Assembly: GCF_030272615.1 (NCBI RefSeq)
Contig: NC_081412.1
Span: 672,957,823-673,021,822, forward strand
Direction: 5' to 3'
From: Cryptomeria japonica
Lineage: Eukaryota; Streptophyta; Pinopsida; Cupressales; Cupressaceae
Length of the DNA: 64,000 nucleotides
Part shown: piece after piece, positions 40,167 to 52,813 of the stretch
How positions within the stretch are numbered: the stretch's first letter is position 1
Layout of the letters: each line of letters starts with the position of its first letter
Position numbers and translations under genes: made by a program
Notes under the pieces: generated by a model
Seen by the model: the letters and a program-made list of their open reading frames with translations, nothing else
The model's database searches: none
Told to the model about the DNA's origin: nothing

Positions 40167-43007
40167 AATATCCCTTACATACTAATCTTTCTTTGTTTCC
40201 GATTACCTTACCATCTTCATTAAGTTTATTTCTAAAAACCCATTTAGTTCCAATTACATTTTTGTCTTTAGGCCGGGAACTAATGACCAAGTGTTATTCC
40301 TTTCAATTTGTTCCAATTCATCTTCCATAGATTTAATTCAATATTTATCTTCATGTGCCTCATTAATAGTTGTAGGTTCAATTTGAGAAATAAGACATAC
40401 TTCTTCATTTGCCAATCTTCCTCTAGTCATAACTCCTTGATATTTATTTCCAATTATCTAATCTTCAGAGTGATTCAATCTTACATACTGGGGTGTTTTT
40501 ACTTGCTGTTGTTCTTCAGTAATTGTTGAATTTTCAGATGATGCCAGTGTAACTAGATCAACATTCTGTACCGGTGTGCTCATAATAGGTTCATTTGTGA
40601 TTATCTCTCTTGCCAGTTCAGAGTCCATTGACCTTGAATTTCCTCTAAACTGTTCATCAATCTTCACATTTGCACTTTCAACAATTTTCTGCAATCTCTT
40701 GTTAAAACATCTATATGCCTTTCTCTTAGATGAATAACCAATAAATATTCCTTCATCACTTCTAGGATCAAATTTGCCAATATACTCATCTCTTCTAATA
40801 TAGCATTTACTTCCAAATATTCTGAAATATTTAAGATTAGGAGTATTACCAAACCATAGTTCATGAAGGGTCTTATCAGTTTCACCTCTGATGTGAACTC
40901 TGTTGAATGTATAAACTGTTGTATTGACTGCTTCTCTCCAATATATATAAGGTAGATTTTCTTATGATATCATGCTTCTGGCTGTATCCAAAATAGTTCG
41001 GTTCTTCCTTTCCACAACTTCATTTTGCTGGGGTATCCGGGGTGCTAATAATTGTCTTTTGATCCCATTCACTTCACAAAATGTGTTAAATTCCTTAGAT
41101 GTAAATTCACCTCCTCGATCTGATCTCAAACATTTGATTTTCTTACCGGTTTCATTTTCTACCATCACCTTGAATAGTTTGAATTTTCCAAATTCTTCAT
41201 ATTTCTCCCTGAGAAAAGTAACCCAACACATTCTAGTATAGTCATCAATGATTAGCATAAAATACCTATCTCCTTGTATACTTCTAGTTCTTGCTAGACC
41301 ACATTAATCAGTATGAATTAAATAAAGAACATTGTTAGATTTCTCTGCAATACTCTTGAAAGTTGGTCTAACTTGCTTTCCAAATTGACATTCCTTACAT
41401 ACCGGATTGTGAGGTTTAACAATCCTAGGTAAATCTCTTACTGCCTTAGTTGTACTGATTTTCACAATGCAATCAAAATTTACATGACAAAGTCTCTTAT
41501 TCCATAACCAACTTTCATCAATATGTGCAATCAAACATGCTTTCTCATTGTTATTCAAATGAAAGATATTACCTCTAGTCTGATTACCGGTTGTGATTTC
41601 CAAACCAGTTCTGTTTAAGATTTTGCATTTACCATTCTTGAATTGTAACTAAAATCCTTTCTCAACTAATTGACCAACACTCAAAAGATTATGCTTCAAA
41701 CCTTCAACATAGTAAACATTATCAGTATTGTGTTTACCATCAAAAGATATAGTTCCTTTTCCTTTGATCATACAAGCTTTATCATCTCCAAACCTTACTA
41801 GACCTCCATTGTAATCTTGAAAGGTTAATAATTCACTCTTATCACTAGTCATCTGATGTGAACATCCAAAATCAAAGATCCATTAATCCTTATCTTCAAT
41901 TTTAGCTGCCAGGGCCTGCTCTACCAGTTGAATAGTAGGTGACGGTTGATCTTCTCTTATAGCAACATAAGCCCATCCATTGTCTATCGGATCCTCATCA
42001 GAATCATTAGTAACTCCTTCATCAGCATAGTAACATGATTTGTCTCTATTCTTCTTAAACTTGTATCTTTGATAATCAGGGTTAGGCTTATATGTTCTTT
42101 TAGCTTCTTCTCTTAATCTTGCATGTCTATCAAGACACCTAGAAGCCATATGACCAATTTTATTGCAGTTAAAACATTTAAAGGGTGCTTTACCTTCATA
42201 CTTACTTCCAACTAGACCTTTAGGAATTTTCTTTGCAAATAGTGCTTCAAACTCTTCCAGTTCTTCATTCTCCTTTCTTATTTCTTCAAGTTCTCTTGCA
42301 TAGAAGGCTTTCCAATCAGATTTCTCAGGTGATGATGATGATGCTCCAGATGATGATGATGCCTTAAAAGCTAAATCTATCTTAATAGTAGCAACAGGGT
42401 CAAATTCATCAAGTTCAAAAGCTGAAAGTTTTCCAACCAAAGTGTCTCTAGATACCGATGCATTAGGAATTGTTCTCAATTCATTTATAGCAGTAACTTT
42501 CATTTTATATGCCGGTGGCAAGGCTCTTATAACTTTAGAAACAATCTCATCTTCACTTAAGGTTCCTCCACAACATTGTATACCCAAAACAATTTCATTT
42601 ACTCTTTCCATAAAAGCAGAAATTCTTTCATCTTCTTCCATTTTCAGATTTTCATACCTAACCCAGAAGCATTCTAGTTTTGCAATTTTGACTATGATAA
42701 CACCTGCATTCAACGTTTTCAATTTGTCCCAAATAGCTTTAGCAGTAGATTTGTTTGATAATCCCATGATTTGTTGATCTGATAATGCGCTCAAAAGTGA
42801 TTCTATTTCTTTGCAATCATTTTCTTCATCTTTAGCCAAGGTTGGTGGATTAGGTTGACCTTGAGTAGGAGCAATATAACCATTCTTTGTAACATCTCAT
42901 ATATCCTTTCCAATGCAATTCAAATGTGTCTCCATCCTGATCTTCCATATGCCATAGTTGGTTCCATCAAGTTTCAGACTGTCCTTCCTTAAATAGTTAG
43001 TAGACAT
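40167..43007 (-). pseudogene. Copia B gag, protease, integrase and start of RT
   Basis: On the minus strand it starts MSTNYLRKDSLKLDGTNYGIWK. TGA near 42895 breaks gag. Gag blocks include ERISAFMERVNEIVLGIQ and the intact zinc knuckle CFNCNKIGHMASRC. The stop at 41883-41885 precedes protease WIFDFGCSHQMT, where the D-S-G triad has become D-F-G. Integrase follows: the HHCC-type pre-integrase LWNKRLCHVNFDC...CKECQFGKQ; HTD with a stop just after it; LRSDRGGEFTSKEF; and QQNEVVERKNRT carrying the catalytic Glu. Reverse transcriptase starts with [14 protein letters not shown] and is cut by the Tat insertion at 40166. Few lesions, so B is much younger than A. Confidence 0.93.
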
Positions 43008-43049
43008 TGGATCTCCTCAAGCTGTTAAACTTTTGCAAAAAGAGGACTA

Positions 43050-43064
43050 TGCTTTGATACCAAT
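43050..43064 (-). other. Copia B primer-binding site
   Basis: On the minus strand ATTGGTATCAAAGCA follows the LTR end CCTAACA. It differs by one base from the initiator-methionine tRNA site ATTGGTATCAGAGC. Confidence 0.85.
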
Positions 43065-44082
43065 TGTTAGGTCCCAGAAACAACTGAGATGGGGGGGGGG
43101 GTGAATTAGTTGTCCAATAAATTCAAACTAAAATTAACTTAACCAAAATTTATATTGGTAGACAGTTTTATCAGTTAATCACAGTATCGTTAAAGATTAA
43201 TGCATGAAACAGAAAGATAGTAACATCCACAACACAAAACACAAATATTTGTACGTGGAAACCCTATAAGGGGAAAAACCACGATGAGAAACCTTATCCA
43301 CAATCAAATGATACTACTGCAGATAGTATGTGTGTACAATATGGAGTTTACAGATGCAGAAAGGCCGGCTGCCTAGAGCTCACTACTCAAACACAAGATG
43401 GGAGTCACACTGACTACAATTGGATGGTTAAATCCAATGATAATGTACTACTCAAAATAGCATCTTCATATGCTAGATTCAGTACCTGTTAAGCTCTGAT
43501 TATCTTCTCAAAACCTTCCTTCAATCTTCAAATGATGGCTATGTGTATAGCTCTACTTATTTTTGCATATGCCTTATTACAATCCTTTTTCCAATCGCCT
43601 TACAATCTCACAAATGAGATCTTACATATATACCGAAAGCTAAGACCAAAATGAGTAGGTCGGCTTACAAAGAATATTAAAATAAAATCAATTACAAATA
43701 AATCAATATCTGATGCATCATGTCGGCTCAATGCATTTACAATAATAATAAATCATTTTCATAACGTGTCATGCTGATCTGGAATAGTTATGCTTGTTGG
43801 TACATAACATGGACCTATTTGCCAGTAACAACAAATATGCAAACCCGAATAGACCAATAACCAAATCACCAAAACCAAATGATCAAATAATGTCTTCGAC
43901 ATAACCAGGTAGTCTCCAAGTCATTCCAAGTGCCGGTGAACAATATAACCTGCTAGTGAACCAAATACTGGTGATTGTGCATAAGTCACTAACATGCTGG
44001 TGAACAAAACCAAAGATCTCCAAGTGTTGATAAGTGTTGACATCAATGACAAAACCATATCAACATACCTAAAATACCAACA
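43065..44082 (-). repeat. Copia B 5' LTR
   Basis: On the minus strand TGTTGGTATTTTAGG...GGGACCTAACA, 1018 bp. It carries the conserved LTR motif (43251-43280) and a G/C homopolymer (12 G at 43092-43103 on the plus strand) near its end. Only about 240 bp of the partner survive at 22293-22534. Confidence 0.9.
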
Positions 44083-44364
44083 TGGATGGTAAGCATAATA
44101 CTAATAATGTCTATTATGTAGAAGGTTTGAAGCATAATTTTTAAGTGTTTGTCAATTGGTGGACAAGGGATTCCATCTTTAGTTCAAAGATAGAAACTGC
44201 ATAATCATTAACAAAACTAGTTTGGAGATTGCAACCGGTACTCAGACTAGAGGTAATATATTTCACTTGAACACTAATAATAAGACATGTTTGATTGCTC
44301 ATATTGATGAGAGTTGGTTATGGCATAATAGGTTGTGTCATGTTAATTTTGATTGTATTGTTAA
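44083..44364 (+). pseudogene. Copia A protease end and pre-integrase segment
   Basis: Continues A after copia B: DGKHNTNNVYYVEGLKHN, then a frameshift and stop, then ATGTQTRGNIFHLN and SWLWHNRLCHVNFDCIV. The same segments are collinear in B at 41470-41760. It ends at the insertion point of element F. Confidence 0.88.
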
Positions 44365-44728
44365 TGTTAGAGTTATCTTGTATTAGCTAATAATTATTTA
44401 TTTAATTATTAATCTATTAAACTCTAGGCTTAAGATAAACTTAGGCATTTAATAAATTATTTATTTAATTATTAAATACACATTATCCCTTTAGGGTTTC
44501 TTTAGGGTTGCACATATTTAGGGTTGCACACCTTTAGGGTTGCTATTATCCTTTTATAAGGATTGTATTGTACTTGTTCATTTAATTGATTCTCTTTCTA
44601 ACTGATAATCTTCTTCTTTAGAGCTTTTATGCTTTTTTTCTTTATGTACCTCAATTCTTCTCTTGTGATAAGTATTTGCATGCAGGTGTTCTTGGGATCT
44701 CTAAAGTTGTATTTCCTCAACTTCTTCA
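44365..44728 (+). repeat. Element F 5' LTR
   Basis: Contains a short direct repeat (TTTAGGGTTGCACA units) and a TATA-like TTTTATAAGGATTG near 44555. Differs from the other LTR by substitutions and a small insertion around 46765-46795. Confidence 0.9.
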
Positions 44729-44741
44729 TGGTATCAGAGCC
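44729..44741 (+). other. Element F primer-binding site
   Basis: TGGTATCAGAGCC: a perfect initiator-methionine tRNA complement, directly adjacent to the LTR end CA. Confidence 0.93.
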
Positions 44742-45009
44742 TACATCTAATACTACTTATTCCTAATTTTTCAGAAGATTTTTCTGTAGAGGCATGGGTT
44801 TCAGTTCCTTTTCAAAAGTTTTAGTTTTTATCTAGGGTATCTTTTTTGTTTCTGGGCATTTTGAGCTCAAAAGGACCTCACCATTGACCTTAGAACACCC
44901 AAAAACCCCCATTTTCATATAAAATTAGCTCATGGAATTTTTTTTTGATACTGCCCTCTTTCTGGCACGTTTCCTAAGGCAAAAACTAAAACAATAACTT
45001 TTTTGGTAG

Positions 45010-45440
45010 TTTAATGGCTTGCCTTAGCCATTCAGCCCCCACTGGCCACTGGTGGTTTGTTCACCACCGGGGCCAACCCTTCGGGAGTCGCCTACCCATG
45101 AGGAGCTACCAACGGTCTCCACCCACCAACGGTCACCGTGGTGATCTCAGTCGTTGTGGCTACTTGACATCCTTTGTCCCACTACCGCCGCCATAGCCTC
45201 TTCCCCCAACGTCCCTCATAGCGCCTAGCGTTAGTCGCCAGCCCGGGACCTGCCATTGCCGCCACCCCCAAACTCGCGGCCACCTTTGCACCGCCCGACC
45301 ACCTTTTGCCTAGTCATTGCTGCCTACTACACTGCTCGGCCACCGCTTGTTGCTCGATCGTCGCTCGAGCTCTGCTACCACCCAAGCTCTGCCACCGCCC
45401 AACGAGTGCACCACCTCCCTGCCACTGGTAGGGGGGCCTT
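45010..45440 (+). other. GC-rich segment inside element F
   Basis: About 430 bp, near 60% GC by eye, rich in GCCGCC, CCACCG and CGACC, inside an element otherwise near 35-40% GC. Translations are proline/arginine-rich and cut by stops, with no domain recognised. It could be captured host or other element DNA, or a structured leader. Confidence 0.6.
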
Positions 45441-46670
45441 TTTTTTCCTTTGAAGGGTTTTGACAGTATATTGGCTTTTTTTCCATAACTTGTGCAAACG
45501 GAGTCGATTTTTCAAAAACATATAAGCATCGGAAAGCTCTTTTCGATCTCTACTTGGATCTAGAGGTTTTAACTTTTGATTTTTCTTTTTTGATGGTGTT
45601 TTGTTCTATCAAAGCCAGAGGTTCATTTTTGCACTCCAGAAGACATAATTTGAGTATCTGAACTCCTTTTTTTGAAAACTTTATATTGCTGGAAATATTA
45701 CTCTGTGTACTTTCTAGTCATATGATTTTTCCTTCCAAATTATTCTCTAGGCATATTTTATTCAATTTTTTTCTTTTCAGAACTCTGGTAAATATCTTGG
45801 ATGATTCAGGTCTTGGGATCTCTTTCTCTAAGTAGGATGTCTTATTTTTTGTTATTCTTTCTGTTTCCAGACTTGTTATCATTGTAGCATTTGATTTATG
45901 CAAACACATTGAGATAAAGTGTCATCATGCATTGTTTACTTGGGATCTTGCATATCTTGTGCCTTATTGTACATGCAAAATTTATAAAGTGCCATGGCGG
46001 GGTTGATGTTTGCCTTTTGCTTGCCATCTACCTTTGTCCAGTGAGTGTTCCTTCCATGAAATTTGCCTCATAATGTGTGTGAAGTGAGTGTTCCTTCCAC
46101 GACACTATGTACTTTCTCTACACCTTTGATGTTCCTGGTTGTTCATCATGCAGTTCTTGTTGGTCGTTCTTTTTAGTGTTCCTGTCCCTCTCCCTTTTCA
46201 GAATTATGGGAGGTTTGTCTTGTTGGTTCTAATGCTTCCTTGGTTTGATTGATCATCTCTTTAGGCTTTGGTGTCTCATGCCATTTGTATCTTCGAGTTT
46301 AGTTGTTTGCCTTTGTTTTCCATCTGATTCGAGTAGTGTCATTTAAGGGAACTCATGTAGATTACAATCTTCTCTACCTGGTCATGTTCTATTTCAGTGG
46401 AGGTTCTTTAGATCAACAGTTACTCTTTGACAGTGTTTGCAACTTTTTCATGCTTCAGTGGTGTTCTTCTTGCTTTTCCATCTCTTTTTGGAGTAGAGTT
46501 TTTTCCCATGTGGTTTTCTCTATTTCTTCATTTCATAGAGATTTGGTTGTGATTGGGTACCTCATCAGGCCTTGTTATTGGGACCCAAATTTGCCTTCAT
46601 CATGTAGTTGCATTTTTTGGTTCATGCATTTAGTTTTTTAGCTACTCCCTAAGTTCATCTTAAGGAGGGG

Positions 46671-47046
46671 TGTTAGAGTTATCTTGTATTAGCTAATAAT
46701 TATTTATTTAATTATTAGTCTATTAAAATCTATGATTAAGCTAAACTTAGGCATTTAATAAATATTGTAGGTATTTAATAATTATTTTATTAAATACACA
46801 TTATCCGTTTAGGGTTTCTTTAGGGTTGCACATATTTAGGGTTGCACACCTTTAGGGTTGCTATTATCCTTTTATAAGGATTGTATTGTACTTATTCATT
46901 TAATTGATTCCCTTTCTGAATGATAATCTTCTTCTTTAGAGAATTTATGTTTTTTTGCTTTATGTGCCTCCATTCTTCTCTTGTGACGGGTATTTGCATG
47001 CAGGTGTTCTTGGGATCTCTAAAGTTGTATTTCCTCAACTTCTTCA
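46671..47046 (+). repeat. Element F 3' LTR
   Basis: TGTTAGAGTT...CTTCTTCA, directly after the purine tract. It is 12 bp longer than the 5' LTR because of changes around 46765-46795. Confidence 0.9.
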
Positions 47047-48656
47047 ATTAAGATCAGTTCAACAAAAGAAGTTAGAGATATACCTAAGATTATAAAGTCT
47101 CATAATCTAGTATGTAAGGAATGCCAATTAGGAAAGCAAGTTAGAACTTCTTTTAAGAGCATACATGATAAATCTAATGATGTGCTTGATTTTATTCATA
47201 CTAACTTATGTGGTCTAGAAAGGACCAGAAGCTTTCAAGGTGATAGATACTTCATGCTAATAATTGATGATTATTCTAGAATGATGTGGGTGACTTTTCT
47301 AAGGGAGAAGTTTGAATCTTTTGAGAAATTCAAGATCTTCAAAGAAAAGGTGGAAACAAAAACTGGATAGAAAATCAAATGTCTAAGATTAGATCAAGGT
47401 AGTGAGTTCACTTCTCATGAATTTAACCGTTATTGTGAGATAAATGAAATTAGGAGACAATTATCTGCACCCTAGACTCCTCAACAAAATGAGGTAGTAG
47501 AAAGGAAGAATATAACCATTTTGGATGCAACAAGAACCATTATGATGAAAGCCAAATTTCATTACATCTACTGGAGAGAAGCAGTGAATACAACAATCTA
47601 CACATTCAACATAGTTCATATCAAAGTTGGAACTGGTAAGACTCCTTATGAATTATGGTTTGGACATACACCTACTGTTAAATATTTCAGAACTCTTGGA
47701 AGTAATTGTTATATCAAAATGGATGATTCAATTGGGAAGTTTGATCCTAGATGTGATGAAGGGATATTTCTTGGATATTCAATTCAGAGCAAAGCATATA
47801 GATGTTATAACAAAAGATTGCAGAAAATTGTGGAGAGCGCAAATGTGAAAGTGGATGAGAAATACAAAGATCAATCTATATCATATGATAGAGAATCGAC
47901 AATGGAAATGACCATAACGGAATTGGAAATGCCTCAATCGGTACTAGACATTGAGACAATTACACTGGCATAATCAGAAAATCCAATTGTGACTAATGAT
48001 CAGAACAGTGAACCTGAAGTGTAGAAGACACCAAAGTATGTAAGGTTAAATCATTTTGAAGATCAAATCATTGGAGATAGGAACAAGGGTGTTCTGACAA
48101 GAAGAAGAATGGCAAATGAAGAGGTATGTCTTATTTCTCAAGTTGAACTGGCATCTGTTGTTGAATCTTATAAAGATAAACATTGGTTAAAGGCTATGGA
48201 AGATGAATTATTTTAGATAGAGAAGAATGAGACTTGGACTTTAGTTCCCCGACCTAAAAATAAGAATGTTATTGCAACTAAATGGGTTTTTAGAAATAAA
48301 CTAAATGAGGATGGTCAAGTTGTAAGAAACAAGGCTAGACTAGTTTGTAAAGGATATCCTCAAATGGAAGGAATTGATTATAGTGAGACATTTGCACCTG
48401 TAGTAAGAATTGAAGTTGTTAGACTATTTCTTACTTATGCACCATACAAGAACTATAAGGTCTATCAAATAGATGTTAAATGTGCATTTTTGAATGGTGA
48501 ACTTGAGGAAGAAGTATACATTGAGCAACTTGATGGATTTTCACTGACAGATAACAAAGATATGGTTTGCAGGTTAAGGAAAGCATTATATGAATTGAAA
48601 CAAGCTCCTAGAGCTTGGTATGCAAGGTTGAATAAATATCTTTTGAAGCATGGTTT
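47047..48656 (+). pseudogene. Copia A integrase and reverse transcriptase N-part
   Basis: Resumes A after F: SSTKEVRDIPKI, CKECQLGKQVRTSFKS, then the integrase core FIHTNLCGLERTRSFQGDRY (first catalytic Asp changed to Asn), LRLDQGSEFTSHEF and TPQQNEVVERKN (Glu kept). ATRTIMMKAKFHYIYWREAV follows. Reverse transcriptase starts near 48250 with [19 protein letters not shown] and includes [23 protein letters not shown] and [16 protein letters not shown]. Stops at 47368-47370, 47473-47475, 47971-47973, 48022-48024 and 48214-48216. It is cut at 48656 by solo LTR G. Confidence 0.9.
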
Positions 48657-50206
48657 TGATAGTTCTAATACTTAATATAAGTACAGATCCAATAGCCAAC
48701 AAGATGAGAGGAGGGGGGGGCTGAATCATACAAACTTAATCATCGATAAAAACATCAGATTCAACCTCGGTAACATATATTTCAGTAATAAAACCAGAAC
48801 TATCAAACATGCAAACTCAAAAGCATATGAACATCATAAACCTCATAACACCAGATTTAACATGGAAACCCAAATAGGGAAAAGCCACTATGGGATTTCA
48901 AACCCACTAAGAAATATACTTTTCTAGAGTATGCTCGTTTAAAAGCAAATCCTGTTAAAGATTACAAACACATTGCTAGATGTGACCCGGTTAAGGGATT
49001 TCCCTTAGATCTGTTAGGATCTTCACTTTGTTAGAAGTGACCTTGTTAAAGGATTTCAAACACTCAATCAGAATGTCACCTTGCTAGAGGGTTTTACAAA
49101 TAAGATTGTTAAGTCCACTCGGTTAAGATATTTTCTATCACTTTCACAAAATAATAGTAATAAAATCTATCTGCAACTTCACATCTAAAATGCTAAAGTA
49201 GATTCCTATTTGTTCAATACAATCTAGACATAGAACTAATCTTGTCTATCTATTGGGCTTATATATTCTATTATTCTAATAGGTCTTCAAGCTTATGTGC
49301 TCGGTAATCACTGTGTAGCATCCCTGTGCATACACTTGCCCACATACATTGTTTATCAACAGTTTCCTATTTATAAACAATCAGGTAACCTCTTAATCTC
49401 CTTGATCACATTTCCCATGATCAGTCATAGCCATCAGATCTTCAATCTTGTCCAAGTTCAATGCATCTTTCGATCTGAAAATGTTTTATTCCACCTTGGA
49501 ACTTGCATATTAGTCTTGGAACTTGTGCTAGGGTATTGCAATTCAATCTGAGCTGTAGATCTTCATGCCAAATTTTCATTGCCTTAGATTCGTTAACAAA
49601 CTTCATTCATGGCTCACCAATCATTGATCAGTTCTAGCTCATTAGCTTCCTTCATTAAATACCGCATGTAAACATTTAATGCATTCTATTATAGCTTTGT
49701 TACAACTCGGTAACAACTTGGTGAATACTAAACTTCACTCGATAGACATTCCATCTTCATTAACCGATAGCGATAACCTTAGGGTTTACTGACTAGGTTC
49801 CTTAGGGTTTACCGACTAGGTTCTTTGCTTGATAACATAGTATAGTATTAACCTTTACATTTTACAACATATGTATGATGCTAAAAAAATCTAAAACATC
49901 ATGATCTCATCATTGTCTGACTCAGTACTAGTTGCCCATTGAATACCTTATTCTTCCCCTTATTCATCATATTCTTTCCTGTGTCTTTTACCAACATCTT
50001 TACAATCTTCATATTATACTTCTCAAGATATGGCAACATCATACTGAATTAGAAAATCAATTTCTTGACATCAATGACAAAATAATAATATCAAGACAGT
50101 AAACATCTTTAATCAGTTATATCCATAATCATCAACAACCTTCTCAATATCCTTATTGAAATGCCAACAATCTTTCATTGTCTGTTATAAAGCTATGTTG
50201 CCAACA
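48657..50206 (-). mobile_element. Solo copia-type LTR G, antisense
   Basis: 1550 bp bounded by TG (48657) and CA (50206), with flanks GGTTT (48652-48656) and AGTTT (50207-50211) as a one-mismatch target duplication. No internal coding sequence. It has the conserved LTR motif (48861-48895) and, on the minus strand, a C tract near one end, as in the LTRs of A-C. On the minus strand a second TGTTGGCATTTC start lies about 37 bp in (50170), preceded by a purine-rich stretch, so a trace of internal sequence may remain. Confidence 0.75.
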
Positions 50207-51214
50207 AGTTTTACTAAAGGCAATGCTAACAATAATTTATATTATAAGATCACTGATGATGATATTCCTGATTATGAAAGTATTTGTTGATGATATCATT
50301 TTTGGAGGTGAAGACAAATTGTGCATGAAATTCTCTAATAATATGAAGGATGAATTTGAAATGTCTATGATTGGTGAAATGAGATTTTTCTTAGGTTTGC
50401 AGATTATTCAAACTGACAAAGGCATTTTTATCTGTCAAACTAAGTATCTAAGGGAATTGTTGAAGAAGTTTGGTATGGATAATTCCAAACTAGTAAGTAC
50501 TCCTATGGTGATAAGTGAGAAATTATCTATCAAAGACACATCTACACCGGTAAATTCAACAAGTTATAAGTCTATGATCAAACTAGACCAGCTATTATGA
50601 ATGTAGTATATATTGTTTCAAGATATCAAAGTAATCCTAAATAAAATCATGAATGTGCAGTAAAGAGGACATTTCGATATTTGAAAGGAACAACAAAATA
50701 TGGCTTATGGTATTCTAGACATGATAACTTCACTTTATGTGCATATACAAATTCAGATTGGGTAGGAGATACTGATGACAGGAAGAGTACTTTTGGTGGA
50801 GCTCTCTTTCTTGGAAAGAAATTGGTTTCATGGATTAGCAAAAAATAGTTGAATGCATTTTTTATCTACTGCAGAAGTTGAATATGTTGCAACAACAACT
50901 AATTAAACACAAGTATTATGGATGAAGGAAATGTTGAAGGATGTCAAGGTAAATTATAGTGAATGGTAGTTATCTATTGTGATAACTCTGCAGCTATTTA
51001 CATGTCTAAGAATCCGGTATTTCACTCTAAGACAAAGCACATATCAATAAAATATAACTTTCTGAAGGACAAGGTGGAAAAAAAGGAAGTCAAATTGGTT
51101 TATGTGAAGACTAAAGAGCAGATTGCAGATATACTCACTAAACTATTGTCTAAGGAATCATTTGATTATTTGAGAGATAGGTTAGGGGTATCTACCCCTC
51201 TAGTAGAAACTTAA
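50207..51214 (+). pseudogene. Copia A reverse transcriptase C-part and RNase H
   Basis: Resumes at [12 protein letters not shown], the point where G interrupted GF at 48651. Then the catalytic VFVDDIIFGGEDKLC (about 50280), EMSMIGEMRFFLGLQI, YLRELLKKFGMDNSKLVSTPM, and RNase H YTNSDWVGDTDDRKST (catalytic Asp changed to Asn) with VIYCDNSAAIYMSKNPVFHSKTKHISIKYNF in two parts. Frameshifts near 50250, 50575, 50850 and 50960. The end VSTPLVET matches C and B. Confidence 0.9.
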
Positions 51215-51569
51215 CTAATGGAGTAGTGCATCAGTTTGGTATGCATCATCAACATTATCCTTTGCTCCAGATTAATGTAGTGGTGCTACTACTCAGGGGG
51301 ACTAGTCAGCTTTGAGATTCACAAAATTTTGATATCTATGTCATATCTTTGGCATTGATGTCAAAGGGGGAGAGTTATATGTGAAAAATAATAATGTTTA
51401 TGGGAGACATTCAGATTAGATTTAGATTGGACTGCACTCCTCAAGGGGATTTGCTGGGATTTTTCACTTTTTGATTGTTATATCTTCTTTGAGAAATGTT
51501 TGGCATTTCTTGGCACTTAGATGTTTTCTTTTTCACATCTAGTGTGCGATCAATGCCAAAGGGGGAGAT
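51215..51569 (+). other. Copia A 3' untranslated region with polypurine tract
   Basis: Contains TTTGGCATTGATGTCAAAGGGGGAGA near 51350 and a second AAAGGGGGAGAT (51558-51569) directly before the LTR. The first copy may be a remnant second priming site. Confidence 0.75.
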
Positions 51570-52813
51570 TGTTGGCAATATGAAGGAATTGATTATGTGT
51601 TGCATTGATGTTTTGTCATTGATGCCAACACTAGTTGTTATGATTGGTTTCTAGCAGATAAGGTTTGGTGACCGACAGAAGATCTAGTGTTACCGACAAA
51701 AGGGACTATCTGTTGGATACTACCGACATGTTTGGATCAATGGAGTATGTTTGGTTTGATGTGTTACATGTTTTTGGAGAATGTTTTGGTTAGTTGGTAT
51801 TTACTTGGTGATCAGATGCTATCATACATTCTAGTAAGACTATACCAATAAGGGTGTAAGGTTTTACAGACAGAGATTTTACTGTGAATCTTTGATAAGA
51901 TGCATATGTGGTGTTGGTGAGGCTTCTAGATGGAATTTAAGATGCTGAAGATGATCTTTGTTCGTGCTTCGACTGATTGGAGACATTGCTTTGGCATTGT
52001 TAATCCAGATTAGGTCTAATTCCTAGCTAGGTTATGGATCGGTATCATGTAATGTGTTCTCTATACATTATCGGGATGATTTATGGATTGGTTAATGTTG
52101 TTTTGGTCTAAAGCCAACATGGCATATCATTGTAATGTGGATATATGTAATGATTTTATGAGGTGGCTAACCTAATTGGTTTAGGCCTTAGGGTTTGTAT
52201 AAATTGATGTAAGACCTCATTGTAGATCATGAGAATGGTCAAGGAATAAAATATGTGAATAATTTAAAGATCATATGCGAAGGAGATTTGGTTGATCACA
52301 AGTGATCGAATTGGATTTATGTAAGAGGTTAAAGGCCTCTGGTATTGAGCTTAATCGAGACTATAATCAAGCATGTTATATGCTATCTCTGGTAGTTCAT
52401 TCTTCTAGATTGTTGTCCAACTATATTGAGGTGGTTATAACCTCTCTGTAGTTAGTGAGTCTCCTTTGTAATGAGCAGTACACTCTAAGAAGTGTGCCTT
52501 CCTATAAGTGCAGGCACCTCATTGCGTCACATACTTTCTATAGAAGTATTATCTAACTGTGGGTAGGCTTCCCACCATGGTTTTTCCCTTTTCCAAGTTT
52601 TCCACGTATAAATCATGGTGTTATGTGGTATGGTTGCATTGTGTTAATTATCTGTTTCATTCTTAAGTTTTATTGCTTACTAGTATCCATTTCTACTATT
52701 CTGGTATTCAATGTTTATGTGCTCCGATTAAAGGTTATAAAGTGGTTTGATTAATATAATCTATTGACAACTGATTCACCCACCCTCTTAGTTGTCCAGC
52801 GGTTACTCTAACA
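51570..52813 (+). repeat. Copia A 3' LTR
   Basis: TGTTGGCAATATGAAGG...TACTCTAACA, 1244 bp. Includes TATA-like GTATAAATTG (near 52197), the conserved motif at 52567-52610 and CACCCACCC near the end. Followed by GTTCC, the target duplication. Confidence 0.93.

Larger units (their letters stand above)
22293..44082 (-). mobile_element. Ty1/copia element B, antisense, inserted in A
   Basis: Minus-strand order: 5' LTR (44082-43065), primer-binding site, gag (from 43007), protease, integrase, start of reverse transcriptase (to 40167), then the Tat insert, then the rest of reverse transcriptase and RNase H (24195-22888), polypurine tract (22548-22535) and a 3' LTR remnant (22534-22293). The flanks carry the TAGAT/TGGAT duplication. 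The 3' LTR has lost about 780 bp, apparently keeping its terminal TG-complement. B is related to A in protein and LTR but clearly younger, with far fewer stops. Confidence 0.9.
44365..47046 (+). mobile_element. Small non-autonomous LTR element F
   Basis: 2682 bp. LTRs at 44365-44728 (364 bp) and 46671-47046 (376 bp), both TGTTAGAGTTATC...CAACTTCTTCA. The primer-binding site TGGTATCAGAGCC (44729-44741) directly follows the first LTR, and a purine tract AAGGAGGGG (46662-46670) precedes the second. Flanks GTTAA (44360-44364) and ATTAA (47047-47051) are a target duplication with one G/A change. No gag or pol domain occurs in the 1.9-kb interior, so it needs proteins from another element. It interrupts the integrase region of A. 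Confidence 0.92.

Noticed and set aside
45014..45453. Two short proline-rich ORFs
   Set aside because: They come from the GC-rich segment of element F and have no recognisable domain.
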